DNA of 64,000 nt, taken from positions 1 through 64,000 of the forward strand of contig CANJRM010000005.1 of the NCBI GenBank assembly GCA_947476645.1, read 5' to 3'. The notes beneath the pieces were generated by a model, which saw nothing but the letters and a program-made list of their open reading frames with translations, had not been told where the DNA came from and did not search any database. A program made the translations under genes and the position numbers. Positions 54,566 through 63,297 of this stretch are shown in pieces; within the stretch, counting starts at the first letter, position 1; the number at the start of each line of letters is the position of its first letter. The stretch is from Bacteroidota bacterium (GTDB lineage: Bacteria > Bacteroidota > Bacteroidia > Chitinophagales > LD1).

Positions 54566-56245
54566 TTATTTCTTTAAAATCATAGTGCCATAAGCACTCA
54601 AATGAATTTTTCCTTCGGTAAGTTTTTCGTTTGCCGAACTGCTGAACAGAACATTTGAAAAATTTTCCGTCAAAGCAATTTCCTTTTCTGCCTTGCTGAA
54701 ATTCAATACCACCAGTACTTCTTCTCCATCCATTTTCCTTTTGAAGGCAAGAACATTAGAAGGCAGAGTTCCTTTGCTGATTAACTCCAAGGTTCCCGAA
54801 TGAATTGCCGGCATCTCTTTTCTGATTTTTAAAACCTGTTGAACTACTTTGAGCAAAGAATTTTCGTCACTCCTCTCCTTCTCAACGTTTACATTGGTGA
54901 AATTAGTATGCGCAGGCAGCCATGTTTTTTCTGCGGTAGAAAATCCCGCGTTCTTAGAACTGTTCCATTGCATAGGCGTTCGCAATTCATCGCGGTTCAT
55001 GGTTTCGCCAGCGAGGTCAACCAAAAAGCGCGGAATGCCTTTATACAAATGCGGAATAGGGTCAAGCGCTTTTTTGTAAGGCATGCGCACATCCGTCATT
55101 CCGGTTTCTTCACCGTAATACATGCACGCCACACCACGAGTGGTGAGTTGAAGCACGTGCAACAGTTTTGCTTTTGCAATGTTGCCGTTTAACCGTTTCA
55201 TACTTCTGCGCCTGTCGTGATTGCTGAAAACATATACGGGAGCAAAGGGTGCGGAGAAATCTTTTTCAAGACCTGAAATAGTTTTGTGAAAATAATTTGC
55301 GTTGAATTTGAAGCGCAGCATTTCGAAGTTGAACACTAAGCCGAGCCCATCATTCTTCTCTTTACCTACAAAATTTTTAATCATGGCGTGGTCACCAAAA
55401 ACTTCTCCGAGAAGCATTCGCTCACCAAAGGTATCGCAAACGTTGCGCAACTCTTTTGCAAAATCAAAACTCTCTGGCTGATTCACATAACCTTTAATAG
55501 TGCTCTTAAAACCTTTGGTGTTATACTTTGTAGAAACAAAATTTCTTGATGCGGTATTGTTTCTAAATTCTTCATCTTTATAAATAGAGTTGAACATGTC
55601 GAGCCGAAAACCATCTACTCCTTTTGCGAGCCAGAACTTTACATTCTCAAACATTTGCTTTTTCACCTTGGGGTTTCTATAATTCAAATCGGGTTGAAAC
55701 GAAAGAAAACTTGCCCAATAAAATTGATTGCGTTCAGGTGAGTAGTGCCAACCTTTTTTTTTCAAAGTAGATTTCCACGCGTTTGGTTTGTCCTTCCATA
55801 TATAATTATCGGTTGTCTGATTTCTTTCTTCGGGCTTTCGAAGTAAATCTTCTTTGAACCACGGATGTTCATTAGAAGTATGGTTCATCACCATGTCAAA
55901 AACAATTTTCATTCCGCGCTTGTGCGCTTCGTCAATCAGTTGCTGCGCATCGGCAAGTGTGCCGTATTCGGGAGCTATATCGCAGTAGTCAGAAATATCG
56001 TAACCAAAATCAAGCTGTGGTGATTTAAAAAATGGCGAACACCAAATGGTTTCGTAACCAATAGATTTGATGTAATCGAGTTTCTGAATAATGCCTTGAA
56101 TGTCTCCAATGCCATCGCCATTGCTATCGTAAAACGAACGCGGATAAATCTGGTAAATGGTGGTGTGATGATACCAGGGCATTTGAGCAATTGCAAATTG
56201 CGAAATTGAAATTACAAATGAAATACAGAGGATAAATTGCTTCAT
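54566..56245 (-). CDS. Alpha-glucosidase/oligo-1,6-glucosidase family (GH13), secreted
   Basis: 559 residues. A signal peptide (about 1-20) precedes the GH13 barrel: HTTIYQIYPRSFYDSNGDGIGDIQGI, DMVMNHTSNEHPWF, GVDGFRLDMFNSIY (nucleophile Asp), MLLGEVFGD (acid/base Glu) and VFSNHDRRR (third Asp). A C-terminal beta domain closes the protein. It hydrolyses alpha-glucosides such as isomaltose- or maltose-type oligosaccharides, probably in the periplasm since no T9SS tail is present. It lies between the helicase and clpP genes on the same strand. Confidence 0.9.
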   Translation of the reverse strand: MKQFILCISFVISISQFAIAQMPWYHHTTIYQIYPRSFYDSNGDGIGDIQGIIQKLDYIKSIGYETIWCSPFFKSPQLDFGYDISDYCDIAPEYGTLADAQQLIDEAHKRGMKIVFDMVMNHTSNEHPWFKEDLLRKPEERNQTTDNYIWKDKPNAWKSTLKKKGWHYSPERNQFYWASFLSFQPDLNYRNPKVKKQMFENVKFWLAKGVDGFRLDMFNSIYKDEEFRNNTASRNFVSTKYNTKGFKSTIKGYVNQPESFDFAKELRNVCDTFGERMLLGEVFGDHAMIKNFVGKEKNDGLGLVFNFEMLRFKFNANYFHKTISGLEKDFSAPFAPVYVFSNHDRRRSMKRLNGNIAKAKLLHVLQLTTRGVACMYYGEETGMTDVRMPYKKALDPIPHLYKGIPRFLVDLAGETMNRDELRTPMQWNSSKNAGFSTAEKTWLPAHTNFTNVNVEKERSDENSLLKVVQQVLKIRKEMPAIHSGTLELISKGTLPSNVLAFKRKMDGEEVLVVLNFSKAEKEIALTENFSNVLFSSSANEKLTEGKIHLSAYGTMILKK

Positions 56246-56271
56246 GTTTATTACTGCACGAATAAAAACAA

Positions 56272-56303
56272 AAAAGGCAGTAAGCTAACGCCCACTGCCT
56301 TTT
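56272..56303 (-). terminator. Intrinsic terminator after the DEAD-box gene
   Basis: AAAAGGCAGT (56272-56281) pairs perfectly with ACTGCCTTTT (56294-56303) around 12 nt. On the minus strand it is followed by a long T-rich run, and the helicase stop codon is 20 nt before it. Confidence 0.88.
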
Positions 56304-56323
56304 GTATTTGTATTACTACTTGT

Positions 56324-58372
56324 TTACCAACTCAAATCATCATCGCTGAATTTCTTCATGAAGTTTTCGAGTTCAGGTGTATTGGTTTTTTTCTTCGATG
56401 CTTTTGTATCAACAGCTGGTTTCTTTTCCAAATAGTCTGTCAACTTATTGTCGCGTTTGCGAACAGGTTTAGCATCAGATGTTGAATCGCTTTTTACAAA
56501 GTCTTTCTTGATGTAATCTTGTTTTTCATACGGTTTTGAATCGGCTGAATCTGAAACAGGTTTCCGTTCGCGACTGAAAGATTTTTTACCATCAGCTGAA
56601 GTTCTTTCTCCACCGTAAGATTTTTTCTCGCTGCTAAATGGTTTTCTGTCACCGCTAAAAGATTTCTTTTCCGCATAAGGTTTCTTATCGGTAAAGCTTT
56701 TCTCTCTGCTTTCATCGTTCAAATTGTTGCGATGTCCGCCACGGTCACCACCAAAACGATTACCGCCACTACTGCTGCTATTACTGTCTCTATCTTTTGC
56801 TTTAGTAATAAGCGGTTTTCTTCCCTCTTTGTTTTTAGCAAACACAGCCAACAGTTGTTCTGCTTCCTGAAACATAACACTGATGAACGAGAACTTATCA
56901 AACACCTTAATATCCTTAATGGCAGTTTGCTTGATGTTTCCTTCGTCTTCGAGGAATTTAGCCAATGTTCCCGGTGAATATCCCTGCTCTCTTCCGAGGG
57001 CAACGAACAAACGCGCGGTACCTTTACTATCTACACTGCTTCCTCTGCTCTCGCTTATTTCGCGGTAAGCATCTTCTTTCAATTCATCTTTGAAAGTGTA
57101 TTTCAGCAACGCTGCAACAACACGCTCAGCAGTTTGACCTTCGTCAATCAACTCATGCGCCATAGTCACAAATTCCTGATATTCTCCGGTGTCAATCATT
57201 TCGCGGATGTCCGTTTTGATTTTTGTTCTGCGAATTTCAATTACATCTTTTACGGTAGGCACTTGCTCTTTCTTAATAGTAGCGCGTGCAATTTTTTGAA
57301 TGAACAAAAGCTCACGCAACTCATTCGAAGAAATAAAAGTGATAGCTGTTCCCTGCTTTCCTGCGCGACCTGTTCTTCCTATTCGGTGAACGTACGCTTC
57401 AGGGTCTTGCGGTAAGTTGTAATTGATAACGTGTGTCAAATCGTTCACGTCAATTCCGCGTGCTGCTACATCGGTAGCCACGAGAATCGTTACCTTCTTC
57501 GCCTTGAATTTTTTGATAATTAACTCGCGCTGATTTTGCGAAATATCACCGTGCATAGCTTCGGCTTCGTAACTTCTGTCGTTCAACTGATGCGCTACAT
57601 TATCGGTTTCAATTTTTGTTCTGCAAAAAACAATACCGTAAAACTCAGGCTCAATATCAATGATTCGGCACAGTGCTTCGAAGCGTTCGCTTGGGCGCAC
57701 TTCAAAATAAATTTGCTCGGTAAGCGATGAGGTTGTTTGCTCACTCTTCATTTCCACAAGGTCATATTCCTTCATGAAATTTTTTGCCAAACGAAGAATT
57801 TGCGCAGGCATAGTAGCACTGAACAACAACATTCTTCTTTCTTCCGGAATTGCTTTCAAGATTTCGCGAACCTCTTCTTCAAATCCCATGTTCAACATTT
57901 CATCGGCTTCATCTAACACTACATGCGTTACATGGTCAAGCTTCAACGTTTTCTTGTCAATCAAATCGCGAATACGACCTGGAGTTCCTACCACAATTTG
58001 CGAACCGCGTTTTAGACCGCGCTCTTGAATTTGATAACTCTGACCACCATACACTGGCAACACGTTGAATTTTTTATCGCCTTTGTAAGAGTTGATTTCT
58101 TCGCCTACTTGTATTGCCAACTCACGAGTTGGGCAAAGCACGAGGGCTTGCACATTCTTGTTGTTGTCATCTAATTTTTCGATAAGCGGTAAGCCGAAAG
58201 CACCAGTTTTTCCTGTGCCGGTTTGGGCTTGTCCTACAATATCTTTTAAGCCGCTGAGCAAAAGCGGAATTGTTTTTTCCTGTATAGGCGATGGTTGCTC
58301 CCATCCTTTTTTAGCTAAAGCACTAAGTACATTTTCGCTCAATCCGAGCGCGCGGAATTTTTCCATTTCCAT
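56324..58372 (-). CDS. deaD: DEAD-box RNA helicase (DeaD/CsdA-like)
   Basis: 682 residues. Q motif (WEQPSPIQEKTIPLLLSG), motif I AQTGTGKT, motif Ia CPTRELAIQ, motif II DEAD, motif III SAT, and motif VI HRIGRTGRAGK are all present in the first 360 residues. A DbpA-type RNA-binding domain occurs around 495-570 (GTARLFVALGREQGYSPGTLAKFLED), and the tail from about 575 is rich in Lys, Ser and Arg with repeats such as KSFSGDRKPFSSEKKS. It remodels RNA, likely in ribosome assembly or cold adaptation. A leader of about 200 nt precedes it. Confidence 0.93.
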   Translation of the reverse strand: MEMEKFRALGLSENVLSALAKKGWEQPSPIQEKTIPLLLSGLKDIVGQAQTGTGKTGAFGLPLIEKLDDNNKNVQALVLCPTRELAIQVGEEINSYKGDKKFNVLPVYGGQSYQIQERGLKRGSQIVVGTPGRIRDLIDKKTLKLDHVTHVVLDEADEMLNMGFEEEVREILKAIPEERRMLLFSATMPAQILRLAKNFMKEYDLVEMKSEQTTSSLTEQIYFEVRPSERFEALCRIIDIEPEFYGIVFCRTKIETDNVAHQLNDRSYEAEAMHGDISQNQRELIIKKFKAKKVTILVATDVAARGIDVNDLTHVINYNLPQDPEAYVHRIGRTGRAGKQGTAITFISSNELRELLFIQKIARATIKKEQVPTVKDVIEIRRTKIKTDIREMIDTGEYQEFVTMAHELIDEGQTAERVVAALLKYTFKDELKEDAYREISESRGSSVDSKGTARLFVALGREQGYSPGTLAKFLEDEGNIKQTAIKDIKVFDKFSFISVMFQEAEQLLAVFAKNKEGRKPLITKAKDRDSNSSSSGGNRFGGDRGGHRNNLNDESREKSFTDKKPYAEKKSFSGDRKPFSSEKKSYGGERTSADGKKSFSRERKPVSDSADSKPYEKQDYIKKDFVKSDSTSDAKPVRKRDNKLTDYLEKKPAVDTKASKKKTNTPELENFMKKFSDDDLSW

Positions 58373-58587
58373 GTTGTTTGTTTTGTCGCAATTGCAAACG
58401 AATTAACGTCACGCTAATCGCGATGATTAAAAATTGACTTCGGTTTATCACCGAACTTTTTTTGGAGAGAGAACCCTGACGGATACGCAGAGCTTTAAAA
58501 ACCTGCTACGACTTTGCTTGTAAGTCACATCTCACACTTGTAGTTCGTGTGAAGTGCGCTACTTTTTTGTAACGCGGGGCGAATGTA
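58373..58587 (-). promoter_or_regulatory. Long structured 5' leader of the DEAD-box helicase gene
   Basis: A TACATTCG -7-like element lies at 58580-58587 on the minus strand, giving a predicted leader of about 200 nt. In it, TTCGGT (58439-58444) pairs with ACCGAA (58450-58455), and TCACAC (58530-58535) with GTGTGA (58546-58551). The 58439 hairpin is followed on the minus strand by GTCAATTTTT, so it may attenuate. No gene is visible in this gap. This fits the long leaders of cold-shock helicase mRNAs (inference). Confidence 0.4.
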
Positions 58588-58618
58588 GTAGAATAAATGA
58601 GAGTAGCTTGAAAATAAA

Positions 58619-59407
58619 TCAATTCGCTTTCAAATCAGCTACATCTTTTTTCAATTCCTGCATCAACTGCAAGATGTTTTGGTAGCTCATGTCGGCTCCT
58701 TTATTCATGTAACTGATGTTGAGTACAGCTCTCCAAACTTCAAGCACTTCCTCTGCTTTAATCGGATAAGCGGGATACGAAGTGTTGTCGCTGCGCAAAA
58801 TCAAGGTTCCGTTTTCTTCAATCTGATTAAACACGCGTTTGAACACTATCCCATCGTGTTTTGAAAGAATGATGTAAGTGCTTCCATCTTTAATCGTTTT
58901 CCAATTGTCTACATACTCGCCTACTATCACAGTGCCCGGCAAAATCGGTAACATGGAATCACCTTTAATTTCAAAAGCGCGATAAGTTCCTACTGGCAAA
59001 AACGGCAAACGGAATTTGTTCAACTCTTTAATAAAGGTAGGGTCAGCGTAGCCTGTCAAATATCCTGCGGCAGCTTTCACGGGAATCATTTCAATGTTTT
59101 CGTTATCCTTTTTGTCAACGGTAATAGCAAGCACGCGCAAATTTTTTCCGGTTACATCACTATTCAGTTGTTCTTCGCTGAACAATGCCACCTTTTCTGT
59201 TTGGCGCAAATCTTTTGTAATAAGTTGGTCAATCGAATATTTGAAGAGTTTCGACAGGTCGTGCAGCACTTCGTAAGTCGGACGTGCTCGGCTCTCTTCA
59301 TACGCACCTACGAGCGAACGCTTGATATTGAGTTCTTCTGCTAAATCATTTTGTGTCCAGGTTTTTTGCTTGCGCAAAAATTTCATGTTGGTTGCTATAA
59401 AGTCCAT
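58619..59407 (-). CDS. LexA-like repressor: XRE helix-turn-helix plus S24 peptidase
   Basis: 262 residues. The N-terminal XRE helix-turn-helix (about 5-60, MKFLRKQKTWTQNDLAEELNIKRSLVGAYEESRARPT) is followed by an S24 self-cleavage domain: Ala114-Gly115 in KAAAGYLTGY as likely cleavage site, Ser151 in KGDSMLP and Lys190 in IVFKRV as dyad. A short C-terminal helix follows (MSYQNILQLMQELKKDVADLKAN). Such proteins act like LexA or phage CI repressors, cleaving when RecA is activated. It is divergent from a Y-family polymerase gene over 63 bp. Confidence 0.88.
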   Translation of the reverse strand: MDFIATNMKFLRKQKTWTQNDLAEELNIKRSLVGAYEESRARPTYEVLHDLSKLFKYSIDQLITKDLRQTEKVALFSEEQLNSDVTGKNLRVLAITVDKKDNENIEMIPVKAAAGYLTGYADPTFIKELNKFRLPFLPVGTYRAFEIKGDSMLPILPGTVIVGEYVDNWKTIKDGSTYIILSKHDGIVFKRVFNQIEENGTLILRSDNTSYPAYPIKAEEVLEVWRAVLNISYMNKGADMSYQNILQLMQELKKDVADLKAN

Positions 59408-59460
59408 GCTTATAAATTTTGTGCTTCAAACATAAGCAAAAATATTTAGTAATTTACTTA
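59408..59460. promoter_or_regulatory. Candidate operators between repressor and dinB
   Basis: Two symmetric sites lie in the short divergent gap: TGCTTAT (59408-59414) with ATAAGCA (59433-59439), 18 nt apart; and AGTAA-T-TTACT (59449-59459). A TTTG (59419-59422) and TATTTAGT (59444-59451) are 21 nt apart, giving a possible dinB promoter covered by both sites. Confidence 0.45.
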
Positions 59461-59470
59461 GTATTGTTTC

Positions 59471-60691
59471 GTGCAAAGCCAAATCCTTCATCTCGACCTC
59501 GATTCGTTCTTCGTTTCTGTTGAACGATTGTTTGATCCTTCGCTGAATGGCAAGCCCGTAATTGTAGGCGGAACGAGCACGCGCGGAGTGGTTTCATCGT
59601 GCAGTTATGAAGCGCGAAAATTCGGAGTGCATAGTGCTATGTCAACTTCAAAAGCGAAGAAGCTTTGTCCGCACGCCATTTTTTTATGGGGCAGAATGAA
59701 TGATTACAGCACATATTCGAAAATGGTGACTGATATAATTGCTGCGCGCGCACCACTTTTTGAAAAAGCTTCGATTGATGAATTTTATGTTGACCTCACG
59801 GGCATGGAAAAATATTTCGGCACTTATAAATGGGCAACTGAATTGAGGCAGGCAATTATTGCAGAAACTAATCTTCCCATTTCGTGGGGGCTTAGCATCA
59901 ATAAAATGCTGGCGAAGATGGCAACCAACGAAGCCAAACCGAATGGACAACACATGATTGAAATTGGAAGGGAACAAGAATTCCTTGACCCGAAACCTGT
60001 TGGTAAAATTCCTTTTTGCGGAGAGAAAACAGAAAAATTTTTGAACGATAAAGGCGTGAAAACTATTTATGACTTGCGACAATTTTCGCGCGAAGCATTA
60101 TATAACTGGATGGGAAAAAGCGGAATTGATTTGTGGGAGCGCGCGCATGGCAGAGCTACTTCAACCTTGCAGCCATATCACGAACCGAAGAGCATGAGCA
60201 GCGAAAGAACTTTTGATGCAGATACGAACGATGCAGAATGGTTGAAGAAAGTAATCATTGCGCTCACCGAAAAATTAGCTTTCGAATTGCGTGAAGAAAA
60301 AAAACTGACTTCATGTGTAGCAATAAAAATTCGTTACAGCGATTTTGAAACGCATACCAAGCAATTGGCAATTCCAATTACTACTAACTCGAAACTGCTG
60401 ACGGAAAAAGCAATTCACTTGTTCAATGAATTTTTTGACGCGAACAGAAAAGTGCGTTTGCTCGGAGTAAAGTTTTCTTCCTTAGAAGATGGTTCTTATC
60501 AAATCAATTTGTTTGACGACCGCGAAAAAGACATTCTGCTTTACAAAGCCATTGACGAAATGAAAACAAAACACGGCAAAGAAAAACTCGTGCTGGCGCA
60601 AAACTTAAACATTGGAAACGTGAAACGCAACGACCCTAAAGCAGAGTTGGATAAAGAAGCTAAGCGGGAAAGGAAAAAGACGAGTGAGTAA
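59471..60691 (+). CDS. dinB: Y-family DNA polymerase (DNA polymerase IV-like)
   Basis: 406 residues with a GTG start. Palm motifs: LHLDLDSFFVSVERL (catalytic Asp) and KASIDEFYVDLTG (second Asp-Glu pair). CSYEARKFGVHSAM, SWGLSINKMLAKMATNEAKPNG and the little finger domain around FAFELREEKKLTSCVAIKIRY follow. It replicates across damaged bases. Divergence from a LexA-like repressor suggests damage induction. Lys/Arg-rich tail without a clear beta-clamp motif; NLFDD near the end could be one. Confidence 0.93.
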   Translation: MQSQILHLDLDSFFVSVERLFDPSLNGKPVIVGGTSTRGVVSSCSYEARKFGVHSAMSTSKAKKLCPHAIFLWGRMNDYSTYSKMVTDIIAARAPLFEKASIDEFYVDLTGMEKYFGTYKWATELRQAIIAETNLPISWGLSINKMLAKMATNEAKPNGQHMIEIGREQEFLDPKPVGKIPFCGEKTEKFLNDKGVKTIYDLRQFSREALYNWMGKSGIDLWERAHGRATSTLQPYHEPKSMSSERTFDADTNDAEWLKKVIIALTEKLAFELREEKKLTSCVAIKIRYSDFETHTKQLAIPITTNSKLLTEKAIHLFNEFFDANRKVRLLGVKFSSLEDGSYQINLFDDREKDILLYKAIDEMKTKHGKEKLVLAQNLNIGNVKRNDPKAELDKEAKRERKKTSE

Positions 60692-60745
60692 TTTTAAGTT
60701 ACTCGGCTATTCAAAAAAAATACCTTCGACCGCCTAAAACGTTTA

Positions 60746-61813
60746 ATGAGCCCGAAGTTTGCGCTGGTAGTTTTCTTTTTCACATTCCTTTTCTTCAAAG
60801 CATTTTCTGCTGATGAATACATAGGCAATAATCTTCTGCTGCTGCTTGGTTTCAATACAGCTACCAAAGAGTTTAAACCCATTAAGGAATTTTGGCTGCT
60901 AGACAAAAAATTTGAAAACAATTATGGCGGCATCAAACTTTCGGTAAACACCATAACCGACAAAGTGGAAAGCATTTTAATTGCGGGTGAAAATTATCAG
61001 GTCAACGGAACAAAGTTTTTGAAGTGCAGTTCTGCTTTGCCCTACGGAATTTTACTGAGCGATGATACGGCTGCCCTAAAAGCAAAATTAGGTGATGGAC
61101 AAAAACTCCTCGGTAGAAATTCTATGAAATTTTATAAGGATAAAATTGCCATTGAAGTTTCTTTTACCAATGCAAAACTTGAAACCATTGGTTCTATAAA
61201 ATTTTTCACCGAGACAAAGGCTGTTCCTGTAGATGTGAAAGTTGCGGAGCAGAAAAAGACTTCATACGCAAAAATTAAGAATCAGGAAAAATACAGGCAG
61301 TTAGAAAAATCTACTTTCCTTGAAGTGCCTGCTGAAGAAGTAGAAAACAGCTCATCAAATATTAATCCGTTTAAAAAAGCAATTCTCGATGTGTTCAAGT
61401 CTTACCACGAGTCGAATTTCTTTTCGATTAAAAGCGGAGTGAAAAGCTCGGCAAATTTCTGGAACTACCAATTTACATACAGCACCAAACTCAAAATACC
61501 CGGAGAGAAGTTTAATATGCTTTACAGCTTTCCGTTCTATCAATCGCCACTTGATTTTGTTTCGGTTATAAAAGAGGCAGATGCGGTTGACCAGTCCTTT
61601 GTTTCCTCTTACAAAGCTTTTGAAAAAAAATTGATGGAAAATTTTCCGCCAGCGGACGGATGGGTTTCTTCTTGCATTGCTAACAAAGAATCGAAAGCGC
61701 TTTCTGATTTGGAATTTACCAATGACAAATACGGTTCTATTGTTCTTGACTACTCAAAAAATCCTAAAGGCAAACACATTCTCTATTTGCGATTCTTGCT
61801 GTATTCGAATTGA
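60746..61813 (+). CDS. Secreted protein of unknown function
   Basis: 355 residues with a signal peptide (MSPKFALVVFFFTFLFFKAFSA). The mature part has two halves: a beta-rich first half (about 25-150) with repeated Gly-Lys strands, and a second half after a Lys/Gln-rich linker (about 155-200) with FWNYQFTYSTKLKIPGEKFNMLYSFPFYQSPLDF. No lipobox or sorting domain. I recognise no family. It stands between dinB and a convergent membrane protein gene, with stops 1 bp apart. Confidence 0.65.
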   Translation: MSPKFALVVFFFTFLFFKAFSADEYIGNNLLLLLGFNTATKEFKPIKEFWLLDKKFENNYGGIKLSVNTITDKVESILIAGENYQVNGTKFLKCSSALPYGILLSDDTAALKAKLGDGQKLLGRNSMKFYKDKIAIEVSFTNAKLETIGSIKFFTETKAVPVDVKVAEQKKTSYAKIKNQEKYRQLEKSTFLEVPAEEVENSSSNINPFKKAILDVFKSYHESNFFSIKSGVKSSANFWNYQFTYSTKLKIPGEKFNMLYSFPFYQSPLDFVSVIKEADAVDQSFVSSYKAFEKKLMENFPPADGWVSSCIANKESKALSDLEFTNDKYGSIVLDYSKNPKGKHILYLRFLLYSN

Positions 61814-61814
61814 T

Positions 61815-63185
61815 TTACTTCAATTCGTTTCCTGTTTCGGTATAATATTTTTTCATGCACTTGTCAACCCAATAAGCGGTATCGTTTTCTGCATCTGTTA
61901 TTGTAAAAACATCAGGAACAATTTCTAAAGGAGCAATCTGTGCATCAGGTTTTTGCAGAATGGTTTTCTGCCTTTCATAAAACGCGGTTTCGTATTTTCT
62001 GAAATTATCTGCATTGCAATCCTGCAATATTTTCAAACTATTTCCGGAGAACATCATCATGAGAACGCTGATTGTCATAGTTGCAAAAATTCGGTTCTCC
62101 TGCTTCAACCAATTCAACTTTTCATACAACAAATATTTTTGCGAAACCGAAATGACCAGCAGAAACCAAATCAAAATGAAATAGAAAAAAACATAGTTGA
62201 TAGTTCGGTGCTGACCAAGAACGCCCGTAGCGAAATAAGGAATAAAAGAACCCGAGAACACAACGAACAACAACGCGACTGCTAAAACACGAAAATCTAA
62301 AACGGGTAATTTGAGTTTTACTTTATCAGCATTTGCCACAATCACTAAACTGAGCAGAATAAACGGCAGATTGAAAATCCACTTGGACAAAAAACGAAGG
62401 GTTTGCGCTGACGAATACAAAAGCGAGTGGAGCAAAATGTATCGTTCGGGAAATACACTGACACGAACAAAATTTCCGGGAGAGAAGAAAACAAAAGAAG
62501 AAGAAACAAAAGCGATGAGAAATAATCCTGCAAAAAATTTCCTGCTTTCTGTTTTTGCACTAAAAACAAGAACGAAAAAATAAAACAGCGGAATGAGCAG
62601 CGCTCCTATTTCATTAAAGCCAATTGAAACAACAAGAAGTAAAGAGGCTAAGGTTTGAAAAGTAATTTTGGATTTCCCGTTTGCTGAAAATGCTTTGAGT
62701 AAATAGATGAAATGTAAAAGCAAACAGAGATTGCCGAGATGATAATTTGAAATGCCTATAAACCAGTAAATGCCTTCAGTGATATTGGGCTGGTAGTTGA
62801 GGTAAAAGAGTGTGATGAGGAGAGAAGCGATTACAAATTGATAATTGATTAATGATGATTGATTATTAGAAACCGCTGAATCCAATAGAAAATAAAAAAT
62901 GACAGGTGTGGCAAGTAAAGGAACAAGTATTGAAAACTGATACACCAAAATCTTTCCTGTAACAAGTGGATGAAAGTTTACGAGCACATCAGCCGTATAT
63001 CTTCCGTTCCAATACAAGTATTGATTGAGAAATTTTTGAACGAATGAAATCTTTTCAGAAGCCGTCCATCCAAAACAAAAATCATCGGCAAAGGGGAGGG
63101 CATAGAAACAGATAATTACAAAAGGCAACAGTGCTGCTATGGAAAGTACAAGAAGAGAAATTTGAAATTGCTTTCTGGAGAACAC
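61815..63185 (-). CDS. Multi-pass membrane protein (DUF6056-like)
   Basis: About 456 residues with some ten hydrophobic segments. FYALPFADDFCFGWTASEKISFVQKFLNQYLYWNGRYTADVLV is the diagnostic N-terminal region, with the acidic PFADDF motif and WNGRY resembling DUF6056-type and GT-C-like glycosyltransferase proteins. Periplasmic C-terminal part ends near YYTETGNELK. The start is uncertain: GTG at 63185 (VFSRKQFQISLLV) is chosen; the next ATG is at 63299, which would overlap the guaB start codon by 2 bp. A frame continuing further upstream is antisense to guaB and not real. Confidence 0.7.
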   Translation of the reverse strand: MFSRKQFQISLLVLSIAALLPFVIICFYALPFADDFCFGWTASEKISFVQKFLNQYLYWNGRYTADVLVNFHPLVTGKILVYQFSILVPLLATPVIFYFLLDSAVSNNQSSLINYQFVIASLLITLFYLNYQPNITEGIYWFIGISNYHLGNLCLLLHFIYLLKAFSANGKSKITFQTLASLLLVVSIGFNEIGALLIPLFYFFVLVFSAKTESRKFFAGLFLIAFVSSSFVFFSPGNFVRVSVFPERYILLHSLLYSSAQTLRFLSKWIFNLPFILLSLVIVANADKVKLKLPVLDFRVLAVALLFVVFSGSFIPYFATGVLGQHRTINYVFFYFILIWFLLVISVSQKYLLYEKLNWLKQENRIFATMTISVLMMMFSGNSLKILQDCNADNFRKYETAFYERQKTILQKPDAQIAPLEIVPDVFTITDAENDTAYWVDKCMKKYYTETGNELK

Positions 63186-63297
63186 CGAATTCTGTTTTAC
63201 GCTTGAATTATTGTTTAAAGAAACTAAAAAAACGCTTGTAAGTTGATTCCTTCTATTGGAGAAGTTTCTGCTCTGCGCTTTTTTCGCATATTTGCGC

